DNA of 64,000 nucleotides, taken from Phalacrocorax aristotelis. Taxonomy: Eukaryota; Chordata; Aves; Suliformes; Phalacrocoracidae. The notes under the pieces are model-generated. The model had not been told where the DNA came from and ran no database searches. It was given only the letters and a program-made list of their open reading frames with translations. This document shows positions 38,001 through 48,240 of this stretch, one piece after another (the stretch's first letter is position 1; each line of letters begins with the position of its first letter). The translations under genes were made by a program, and so were the position numbers. The stretch lies in NCBI RefSeq assembly GCF_949628215.1, contig NC_134276.1, positions 111,638,756-111,702,755 on the forward strand, read 5' to 3'.

Positions 38001-40159
38001 TTCAATGCATTCCTTTTAATTTGTCATGTTTGTGTGATTTACAGTAAATACTTATTTTTGAAAACTCGTCTTCAGAGGCATTATACTTTAAGGTATTGTA
38101 CTGCCCAGTGTGATGCAACAATACTTCCACGTGGACGTTCTCTCCATTCCATTTCAGTGTTATGTATATGCTAATACAGGCTTAAAGATAACTCTTAGTA
38201 TGTTGTCGTGTACACAGAGGCATATTAGTCACTTTGATTTAAAAAACGTATTTCAGTTTTATGGCATTCATGTTATTTACCCAAGGACTTGATGATGTTT
38301 GGGTGACAGATGTTTCCCTTTCCATATGAAACAAGGCTAATAAAGAGCTTTAAGTAGAATATCTCCTATGTTGAAAACCTTCAATCTCCCTTTACCTTGT
38401 GTAAGGAAAAAGAAACAAGACCTGGTTTCGCAACTCAATCTTTGGTGTAGTTCTTCATGGTGTGCTGAATAAATCTGTAGCATAAAGATATTATTAAATC
38501 AATACAGGCATGGCTATTATAAAAAGTGATTTAAAATATGGCTGTTCCTATGGATGCATTTCAGACAATAACTTGACCCTCTTTCCTTTATACTATTCCT
38601 CAGTGACCTCTGCCACCTGCATACACTTTTGTTGCATTCCTCTCAGCCCTTAATCATGCCTTAACACCAACTGGGTTTTTTGGTGTGGAGGAGCTAGTGG
38701 ATGTGGCATTGATGCTTCATAGGCTCTTTGACTCCTGTTAATGGTTAGATACACTGCCTCTCTTCTTTTTGTAAACATCTGCAATATCTCTAGATTGAGC
38801 CTGGCTAGCTAGTGTGTAGCCATGTCTGTTCTGAAAAGTGGCAGTCTCTTATGGCATGGCATAGGTCACCAGTCTCAGGGTTTTTTCCATGTTTATTGTA
38901 AAACACAAACTGTTTAAAACAAATTATAATCTTTACTCCGTGGAAGTTAGGTGTGCTTGTTTCCAAACAGATAGTACACATCTGAGTTGTGAAAATGAGT
39001 GGCAGTTTGCATTGTTTGAATAATGTGAAAGAGAAAAAATTTCCGCTCATACCTCACTGACTGTAGATTCAGTCCCCATGAGACAAGCAATGTAAAATTA
39101 GGTGTCTAATCTAAGCCTGTCAGTTAGGTCCCTTCCGTAGTCATTGGAGATCATTGGAGTAATAAAAAGTCATTTTATTACTTATGTGGTATGTGTGGCC
39201 ACCTATTTTAGAGAGGATTTGCATTCGGCTTCAGGCCTTCAAATGTTCACTTTTTTCTTATATTACAGTACTTTTGCAAAGGGAAGACGACTCAGCTTAA
39301 AATTTTGAGCTAGTTGGATTTGTTTGATGAATAAAGGTGTGTGTATCTATTTGTGTCTATATATATGTCTGTGTGTAAATATAGTGATAAGTTCTGTAAA
39401 GTTTTCTCAAATTGTCTTCTCTGTGTGGAGGGTTCTCTTAGGGTATTGGGGTTCTTGTTTGTCTTTTCCCCAAATGTGATATGCTTTACTGATCAAACTC
39501 CATTAAATTTACTTTAATTTCAAAACCTAAATATCAATATACAGGCACTGCATTGTAGTATTGCTTACCTGATGAATAAAATCTGTGATGCCCTTATTGA
39601 AGCTACTGACCCAGAGTAGTGCTCTCGTATTACCTTTCCTGAATAAAAGTTAAATGTTTTTCCCCTACATATTCCTTGCATAGTTCCCACTGCTGCTAAT
39701 CCCTCATTTCAAACCCAATTTATAAAACTGTTAAATATATTAAATCTATCCCAGTCTAGCTTTTTTCTAATGATTTTCTCTCCCTCTGTCAGATTTCTAT
39801 GGGCTGCTTTTAGGTTGTGACAGTAGAAATAAGCACAAATGGTATGGATTTTTCCTGACCAGCATTTAGCAATGATGCTGTGTATATTCCTGAGGAGATA
39901 CAGATGAAACAGCAGATGCAAGAGGCTAGATATTATAGTCTGATGAAACAACACGTGCAGTAGATGAGAACTAGGACTTTGGAGATGGGGACAGTTTAGT
40001 GCGATTCTACTGTTTACAGTATATCACAGCCTTGTAGCTGGGGAAAAAAAAAAGCAATTTTGCTTGGATATCCATGCTATCATGTAGATTAACCATTGGT
40101 TGATGTCTGTAAATAAAGGGTTACAATAGATGGCAAGAAACTGATTTAAAGGAAGGCAT
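38001..40159. other. Intron 1, no gene seen
   Basis: AT-rich sequence without recognisable exon or transposon. A TG/TA-rich simple tract lies at about 39339-39376. Confidence 0.5.
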
Positions 40160-40302
40160 CAATTGGTTGCCACAGGGATCTTTTTATTTGGGTTGTGTCG
40201 TGTTTAACATCTTCGTTAATAATCTGAATGAGTGGGTAAACTACATGCTAATTAAATTCACAGATGATACTAAGCAGGGAGGTGTTGCAAACATAGGGTG
40301 GC
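40160..40302 (+). pseudogene. CR1-like reverse transcriptase fragment
   Basis: The plus-strand frame from about 40167 reads PQGSFYLGCVVFNIFVNN, then LNEWVNYMLIKFTDDTKQGG. This matches the CR1-type reverse transcriptase core, where PQGS..GP.LFNIFINDL is followed by KFADDTK.GG. The FTDD occupies the position of the catalytic [YF]xDD box. Similarity ends near 40302, and the following open frame to 40625 does not resemble CR1. It is a short internal relic of a LINE, unlike the 3'-end pieces elsewhere, and substitutions at conserved sites (for example the missing GPV block) suggest it is old. Confidence 0.75.
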
Positions 40303-41520
40303 CAGATTTTCTAAGTGAAAATCTGGACCACCTGTCATGGCAGGCACAGAGAGGAAGGTTTTTAGCAGGAATGAGGGAGGGGATGTGCACAGAAGGACTT
40401 GACAGCTTGTGGGAGGAGAAGAAAGACTGCCCACTCCACCCCCTCCTTTACCAAGCACACCCTCCCTTCCCTTCTGCAGCATCCTGTGGCTTGGATCCAT
40501 TTTATTTATACTGCTTGCTATCCTCTGGTCATGAAAAATTTACTAGCTACCTATTAGCTGAAAAGCAAAACCTCTTAATCAGGGTTAGATGTGAAAGATT
40601 GAGAGGAGGGAAGGGGAAGCAGTAGCAAACTCCCAGGCAAATCATCCCAGTAAGCTCATCTTCCGCCTACTGAAAATTCGGATGACACAAGTTTTGTGTG
40701 TGGTTTGTTTTTTTTTTTTTTTTTTAAAGATGAAAATTGGAAGCTGACCCTTCCATGTTAGTCTGATTTATATTGCTCTGACAAATGTGGAGCTACATAT
40801 TTTATATAGAAGCTGTAATGGCAGAAGGGAACTCTGCCTTCCTCTGAATCTGTATACTGTTAATAGCTGATCTTATGTAAGTGGTTGTGTGTCAACAAGA
40901 ATGTAGCTCATGATGCAAGGTACTGAGTGCCAAGTGGAAACTTTCTTTCCACTGATTTTTCCTGCTTATGTGTGATAGGGTACTCTTGTGCCTCCTCCGC
41001 TGGCCCAGCCTGTTCTTTCTTGTGCTTTCCTCATCATTTGCTAAGTACCTGTTGTGGTTTTTTTTTTATTTCATTTCTTTTCACTTAACATTGCTTGGGA
41101 AACATAAGTGGCACGTTTAATACTTTCATTTTTGTCCTCCAAGGATTCTGAATAACAAGTTTGGAAAACGTTTGTCCACAGCTTTGCGAGTCCATGATCA
41201 TGTGAACACTTGAATAACTGTATACATTTTGTGCTGAACCTATCTTCAGCTTCCTAGAGATGACGTAGCATTGATCAAGGGGAAGGATCAACATTGTATT
41301 CTTAATGTGGCAAGGAGTTTTAAAGGAGTGGCACTACTCTTTCTGCCTTTACCTTAGGTTCAGTATTTTTAACTGTCCTTGGCTGAGGTTAGCTTCATTC
41401 TATTTTTTTTTTCCCCTCATCCTACTAGTGATGTATTGGATAGCCTGTGGCCCTCACTGTCTTGGGGACAGTTTTAGGGAAACCTGAAGGACTCTAGCTT
41501 TTGGTAGTCACAAAGTCTGG
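40303..41520. other. Intron 1, no gene seen
   Basis: Nothing assignable apart from T-runs at about 40708-40726 and 41059-41069. The open frame that continues from the reverse transcriptase relic has no family signature. Confidence 0.5.
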
Positions 41521-42370
41521 CTCTATTTGCATATGCAGTTGTAGTTGTGTAAAAGTTAATTTACGAGAGAGAGAGGGTTTGAAGTTTTGGGGTCTGGCAA
41601 AACAATGTGCTTTCTAATTTTCCCAGTATCGTGCATGTTTCCCAGAATTTTGTTTGGACAGCCCTCTTGCTTGCTGCAGGTTCAATGGCAGCAATGCCAA
41701 AAATCATGCAATACAATATTATATGTAGATTTTTGTGATGTATTTAGCTGTAATCCAGTTCCGTATTTGTTACATCAAACAATAGATGGTTCAAAGTGTA
41801 ATGGCCATGTGACAAATGATGAGCATGTCAGGCTGCCTTCTTGAAGCTTTTTACTCTTGGCTTTTGTTTCCTAGGCATCTTTCCCTGGCAGTGTTATGCA
41901 AATTAACCAATTAATGACAGACAAAATGGCCTTCCTGCATCGCCATGTTTGTAATAAGAAGGGCAATGCTGTAAGTCACGTACCTATTCAGCGTGCTCTG
42001 TAGGCCACTGCGAGGGCATGATTAGCCTGACTGTGGAAGACAATTGCAGAGGCATCTGCTCGGTTAATTTTGAGAGAAAATTTACCAGATGGAGGCTGAA
42101 GATTTAAGTGATTAGAAGGTAGTAGATTGGAATACAAATTGGATTAAAAGAAATTAGATTGATATAAATCGAATTGAGTCACAACAGTTTGTGTTGTTTG
42201 TACCAAGGGGCAATGGATTATGGGAGAAGCAGATGCTCCAATGAGATAGGAATTAATGTGGCTTTGACGGTCCATCTGGGAAGGCCTGAATATCGAGTAC
42301 ATCCCTAATCTCTCTCTCCATTTATCAATGCCATAATGTTAATTAGTACTTCATTCATTAAGTTACTTAC
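41521..42370. promoter_or_regulatory. Candidate enhancer: octamer and homeodomain cluster
   Basis: Two perfect POU octamers occur in opposite orientation: ATTTGCAT at 41525-41532 and ATGCAAAT at 41896-41903. From 41890 to 42370 homeodomain-type cores are unusually dense (GCAAATTAACCAATTAATGA, AAATTAGATTGAT, GGAATTAATGTGG, TGTTAATTAGTAC), together with a GGATTA (Otx/Pitx type) at 42215-42220. No repeat signature, simple repeat or open frame explains the block. I infer a developmental enhancer inside ROBO2 intron 1, possibly deeply conserved. Conservation was not measured. Confidence 0.45.
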
Positions 42371-43654
42371 AGAGGAAAAAATCTCACCCCTAGCCCCTTG
42401 CTGCTTGAGGATTTGTTGCTGTGCCAAGAAATGGAAATCTCTCTTTAGCTGAGCTAGTTACAGTTGACTCTTGTGCTAGACCTGTGTCATTTTCTTCAAG
42501 CTTGCCACTGCTTTTGGCGTAAATGAAATGTATTGGGCTTTGTTTTGCAATAAACTTGTCTTCATAAATCCAGCAGCGCAGATTTCAAAGTCCTGTCTTG
42601 ATCCCTGCAGCACACCAATCTCTAGCTACCAGTAATAAGCCTCCTTCTCACAGTTTTATTAAGGTACTATATATTCTATTTTATGTAGTTGCATATCATT
42701 TTGTTTTATAACCAAGATATAGCTATAACATTAACAGTGAGAGGCAGATCTTCTTTGGGAGGAAAAAAAAAAGTTTGTAAGTGTGTGTGCATGGGTAAGA
42801 CCTCTGTTAGAAAAAGTTGTGTGGAAGAAAAGCGCTGTACCTGAAACACCTGATGTGGAGCTTGTCCTCAGGTCTGCAAAACTTGTTGATGATGGAACTG
42901 TTGGCTTTTAAGTATATTTCTCATACCTAAGCTGTATTCTAGAAGATAAATGTTTGGGTTTTTAAACTCTGAAAAGTGACTTGAGATCATAATTTGATTA
43001 GATAGGGAAAGCTACAAAAGGGAAAAAAACCCTGTAAAATAGTTAAATACACTGGGACAGTGAAGGGACTGAGTTTAGTTCTTTTCTAGCCACAGTCTTC
43101 TGGAATAATTAATTAGAAGTATGCTTCTAATTAAGAGAGGACTTACTTTTCTCTTTATTCCCCCAGGTACACACATAGGTATGATGCAGTAAGATTGTAT
43201 CAAGACACTCACATAGAGTGCAAACACTGGCAAATGTCAGTCTTCCTGTGAGCAACTTTGAGTATCAACCTAAAACTTCTCTTTAGTTTTTTCCATAAAC
43301 ATCTGTTTTCTTAGATGGCAAGGAAGCTTTGATTCCACTGCATGTAGAAAGCAAACTTCAGTTTCAGTCTTTTAGTTATTAATCAGAAAAGTATTACGTA
43401 TAAAAGTATGTTGCTTTACTGATGGAATGTAAAATGTCAAAGATACCTATAAGAACGACTTGCGTTATATCTATCTGTTCTGGAGGAAGTAGGTTTCCCG
43501 CAAAATAGTTTTGCAGAAGAAAAGATTCTTTTATCATGTTTGAAGGTTTTTTATCTGTTGGAAAAAAGCAGCCATAAAACCCCCATCTCCTGAAAAATTT
43601 AGATTTTTAGCTCTGAACAAAGAATGTAGCAGGCATGAGTGGGCACTAGGTTGG
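42371..43654. other. Intron 1, no gene seen
   Basis: AT-rich intronic sequence without recognised exon or transposon. Confidence 0.5.
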
Positions 43655-44034
43655 AAGGGAACATAGCTGGGACAGCTGACTCAAACTGATCAAAGGGATA
43701 TTCCATGCCATATGACATCATGCTCGGCAGTAAAAACTCATGGAAAGGAAGATAAAGGAGTTATGGCATTTGTGTTCTCAAGCAACAGCTATGCATGCTG
43801 AGGCCCTGCTTGCCGGGAAGTGGCTGGACGTCTGCTTGCTGATACGAAGTAGTGAATTAATTCTTTTTTTTTTTTTTTTGGTTTCCTTGTATGCACAGCT
43901 TTTTCCATTCTAGCTGCCATTATCTCAGTCCTCAAGTCTCTTGCCTTCCTTTTACTTCCTCCTCATCCTATGGGAGAGAGTGGTGAGTGAGCAGCTGGGT
44001 GGGTGTTTGACTGTCAACTACAGTCAACCCACCA
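43655..44034 (+). mobile_element. Diverged solo LTR (partial), same family as 45482-46062
   Basis: The stretch aligns by eye to the LTR at 45482-46062 read on its minus strand. Both share CAGCTGAC[CT]CAAACTGA[CT]CAAAGGGATATTCCAT, then a CATGACATCATGCT-like block, a GCATG.TG..GCCCTGCTT block and a GTGTGCAGCTTTT-like block. It lacks the LTR's 5' part, carries a T-run at 43863-43880, and ends near CAACCCACCA. No internal retroviral genes or partner LTR in the same orientation were seen, so it is a decayed solo LTR. It is older than the other copy judging by substitutions. Confidence 0.75.
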
Positions 44035-45476
44035 CTGTTTAATGATGGACTTTTATTTCATGAGTTTGTCTAGGCAACATTCATTATATTTACTGAAAAT
44101 ACTGATTTAAAAGCCAAAGGTTACAACCTGAGATGGTAGAATCTACTTCCTCTATATTTTCTGTTTACTTCCTCTACTGCTATTTTCACAAATTTACTTG
44201 CAAAGAAGCTTTCAGAAGGTTTTGTCAGATCAGCACCCTTGCCGTTCTGCAGCTCTGAGAGGGTTCCATTAGCAGAATCAATAGAAAACCCTATAAAGTT
44301 AGGGTAGACAAAATAGATTTCTGAGTTGCTGTCTTCAACTTTACAGTTTCAGAAAATATCTCTTTTTAATATATAAAGGGTAAATTAATGCTGTAGAAAG
44401 ATACTGTGAAATGTAGTATCCCTCGAAAGGTAAGATTCTTCCTAGCTGGGACTGCCACTAGCAACAGCAGGGTTATATGTGTTTGGCTGGGTCCCAAGTT
44501 GGTCCAAGAAAGCCACTCACTGGACTGATGCCCTTCAGTCTACAGTATTAAGAGAGACTTTTTGCTGTGTGCCAGCTTTGGGTGTAAATACATGAAACAG
44601 AAGAGGCAACAGAAAAATCAGGGAGGGTTGCTTAAAAAAAGATTCAAGAGTTGGCACAGTTACTGGGAGTATTTGTGCTATGTCCCAAGAACATTAAGTC
44701 CAGTTTTGGCTGTGGGAGTTGCAGAATTCTATTTTATAATCTAATGGGACAGATAACTGGATGGCTTCTGAATGAAAGAAGGAAAAGAGGTTCATCTTGT
44801 AAATAGAGTTGTTGAACTGTTTTAGATAAATGTGCCATTTTATTAGCTACAGGTATAATGGTAGCAAGGTAGAAAGGTGACAAACACAACGAGGTATGTA
44901 AGGCTTTTGTGAAACATGCCTGCAGAGCAAGAAGGGGCACAAGGAAAGAAGTGTGGGTAGTGTTTTTTTGGGGGGGACAGGACATACTTCAAATATTCTC
45001 TTAATAAAAGACATTCAGGTGATATAGCACAATTATATGTATTGTGTATAATATAATAAATACATAAGTGCATCAAGAGAAACTAGAGTTAAGACAATAA
45101 GATATGTGTGCACAAATTTAAATGTGTTGAGTTTCTAATTAATAAGTTGATAATACGACCTCTGATATCAGTGTGATAACTGTTAAAAAACTTGTGACAT
45201 TTTGGTAATCAAACCATACAGTACACAAAAAAGTTGCAGTATTTGCATTAAAATATTTATTTAAAAAAACTTTGAACTCCAAACTTCTAAATACATAAAG
45301 GGACAAATGCATGCCAGAAAGCACCAGTATAAAAACTGTGGTGATTTTTTGTGTTTGGGATATAAGGTGTTTTATGAACATGACTTTTATAGGTAGAAAT
45401 AGTATGTGACTGAATTTTATTTAAAAGCTGTTTGTTTCAAACTTTGGGTGTCTAAAGGAGTCTTTTAACATGCAAG
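44035..45476. other. Spacer between the two LTRs, no gene seen
   Basis: About 1.4 kb of AT-rich sequence. No gag, pol or env-like frame was found, so the two LTRs do not bound a provirus. Their opposite orientation says the same. Confidence 0.65.
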
Positions 45477-46067
45477 CTAGCTGTCTGGTTTAGCCCGAGC
45501 TGGCAATGAAGCACCACACAGCCACTCACTCACTCCCCCCGGTGAGATGGGGGAGAGAATCCAAAGAGTAAAAATGAGAAAACTCATGGGTTGAGTTGAC
45601 AGTTTAATGGGGAAAGCAAAAGCTGCACACACAAGCAAAGCAAAATAGGAATTCATCCACTCCTTCCCGTGGGCAGGCAGGTGTTCAGCCATCTCCAGGA
45701 AAGCAGGGCTCCATCATGCGTAACGGTTACTTGGGAAGACAAGCGCCATCACTCCGAATGTTCCCTCCCCCCGCCCTTCTTTCTTCCCCCAGCTTTATAT
45801 GCGAAGCATGATGCCATGTGGTATGGAATATCCCTTTGGTCAGTTTGGGTCAGCTGTCTCAGCTGTGCCCCCTCCCAGCTCCTTGCGCACCCCCAGCCTG
45901 CTTGCTGGTGGGGTGGGGTGAAAGGCAGAGAAGGCCTTGGCTCTGTAAACCCTTCTCACCAATAATGAAAAATATCCCTGTGTTATCAACACAAATCTAA
46001 AACCTAGCCCCATACTAGCTACTGTGAAGAAAATGAACTCTATCCCAGCCAAAACCAGCATACTAGC
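45477..46067 (-). mobile_element. Solo LTR of an endogenous retrovirus with 5-bp target duplication
   Basis: The LTR proper spans 45482-46062 on the minus strand, flanked by the direct repeat CTAGC at 45477-45481 and 46063-46067. On the minus strand it runs from a mutated start (TATGCTGGTTTTGGCTGGG, expected TG) through GTGTTGATAACACAGGG, a CATATAAAGC TATA-like box, and an ATTAAA polyadenylation-type signal followed by the 3' part, ending in AAACCAGACA. The family, as I recall it, is widespread in neoavian genomes. The 5-bp duplication suits an ERVL-type element, but I assign the class only tentatively. No internal region is present, so it is a solo LTR from recombination, lying antisense to ROBO2. 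Confidence 0.88.
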
Positions 46068-48072
46068 AAAAGGTGAAATCAAGGGGCATTTTCAAACATC
46101 CCCTTAAGTCTTGTATTGCCTGTGCTTATTCACCTGATTTTTGTACAATGACATATGTAGCAGAGACACAGTTATGAGGAAGTTTATACTGATTCCAAAA
46201 AACTTCCATTTTTTAGCATATGAAAGTGTATTTGCTCAATATGGGGTTAGGAAAAATAGGATTATAAGTTTTCTTTGTATAGCTTGATTTATGTTTTCAT
46301 CTTGTATTTTTGGAAAAAGTTCTCTATAACTAGTTGAAGCTTCCAAAGACAAACTATTTGACAAATGGCTAAGGTGTAATCTGTAGATTTCTAAACCAAG
46401 AGATTACAATGAACTTTGACATCCATCATGTTACTTTCAATTTTATTTTGAGCTTTGCTGCTGAATTAGTATTGATTGGCTGATAGTTACTTAAAACTTT
46501 ACAAAAGCTTATTTTAGGATGTTTGGGTTGAGGTTTAAATGAAGTATTGATGTTGTCTACTTGGAATTCCCTAGACATCCACAACTGGTATGGCTCAGCG
46601 GAACAGGGTGTGGCAGTCTTTGTTGCCAATGTCAGCAGTGAACACAGTGGCTGCAGGGAGTAATTTAGAACACGGAAGTTAAATGCCTGCTGTGCTTACA
46701 GTAGGAATTTCCCACCTTCCTCAAAGTATTATTTCAAGACTGCTTCAGATGGGTGAAATTATATTGATTTGTCACCGTTGCATGCAAGTATGTGGCATGC
46801 AAAATGTGCAATTGTTTATATCTGCTAACTTGAGCAGGATTTTTCTAGGTTGCACTATGTGAGGATAGCTTTGTTGAAATCCGAATGGACCAAACTGTAT
46901 TGCTTCTGACTTAGAAAACTCGTATTACCTTAACTACCTTGAGGTATGTTTGTCTATTTGCCACTTCAGGGTTTTTGTCTGGCTGTGAGATATCAGACTT
47001 TTTATTTTCAGGTTTTAGGATGTTGGATTTTTAGAGAGGTTTTCATGAGTGTGAAGATGAAGGAATAGATGAGAAAGTAAGTTTCCTTGGCTGAAGTAGC
47101 TCTATGTATAGTCATCTGTAAAAGTTAGAGTGTCAGAACTGTCAAACTTACCTAAAAATATTATCAAAATTTATGTTACAGTTGTGTTGTGAAGACGAGT
47201 ATTAATCAGAACCAAAATACAGATGATTCGTAATTGTTTCTAATGGCACAACATTGTGAAAATTTTGACTTGTATATCAAAATATTTATATACAGGTTAA
47301 ATGTCAGATAATTTTAAGATTATTTGAAGAGCCTTTTTGAAGACAGGTTGAAGGTTCTTAATTGGAGAGCCATCTTTTTTTAATTTTGTGGAGTTTATGT
47401 AACACTTTATTTACAAAGCTAGTCTGATTTCACAGATTGTGGCAGTTGTATCCTAATCTGATAGCCAGTTGACTCATGATTCTTGAAGGGATCTGAGCCA
47501 GATTGTAATTTGAAAGCTGCTTTTATAGCTGTTGTTTCCATTTAATATTGTTAAAACGGATGTATTTTCATGTTTACTCATTTTTAAAAGCTTTTAAATA
47601 ATTTATTTTTCAATAATGTCTTAAATGGTCATTATCATCTATCAGTGGAAAGTTTTAGACTTCGGAGAGCCTATGGTTATCAACCCTTCTATGTAAAAGT
47701 ATAAAATTTACTTGTTCCTAATTAGCCATTGGTTTTTACGGTGGTATGTGGGAAGATGAATGCTTCCCTTTGACTGGCTGATAAGAAGCTGCTGTCAGTT
47801 CCCCAGTGCTATGATGATAATATGCTAGTTAATAATAAGTTATTGTGCTGTCTATAAACAATGTCTGTTGCTTTTCCTTCCATCCTTGACCTGAAAAAGA
47901 GCTAAAAGATGTTTGGCAGAGTCAAGCATATGCTTATGCTTTGCTTTGCTGAATTCCAGAGTGGTTCTGAAAGGCTCCCAAGGGAAGAGCTGTTGTGCAT
48001 GAGCTCTACTGGATGAAGAGAGAGAAAACCGCCTCTTGCTCTCTGATGCTTTTGTTACATGCTGTGTATATA
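46068..48072. other. Intron 1, no gene seen
   Basis: AT-rich sequence without recognised exon or transposon. Confidence 0.5.
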
Positions 48073-48120
48073 TCATAGAATAATTTGGATTAGAAGGGAC
48101 CTCTGGAGGTCATCTGGCAC
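48073..48120 (-). repeat. CR1 LINE 3' end, very short
   Basis: TCATAGAATAATTTGGATTAGAAGGGACCTCTGGAGGTCATCTGG-type sequence is the last ~48 bases of a CR1 in minus orientation (the run shown spans the whole element). It is directly followed by simple sequence, so the element is extremely truncated. Confidence 0.8.
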
Positions 48121-48240
48121 ATATATGTGTCTGGGTACATTGTACATGTGTACATTTTATATATATAAATATACACGTGGGGGATATCTACACACAACAT
48201 ACAAATACAAAGACATATAGATACATACACAAACCTTTTC
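48121..48240. repeat. AT/TG/CA-rich microsatellite-like tract
   Basis: Alternating TATATA, TGTACA and ACACAT strings adjoin the CR1 tail. It has no other signal. Confidence 0.75.

Noticed and set aside
45669-45965. 98-residue plus-strand frame with cysteine/proline-rich end
   Set aside because: It lies within the solo LTR and is a by-product of that repeat.
43655-46067. A provirus bounded by the two LTRs
   Set aside because: The LTRs face opposite directions and the spacer has no gag, pol or env-like frame.
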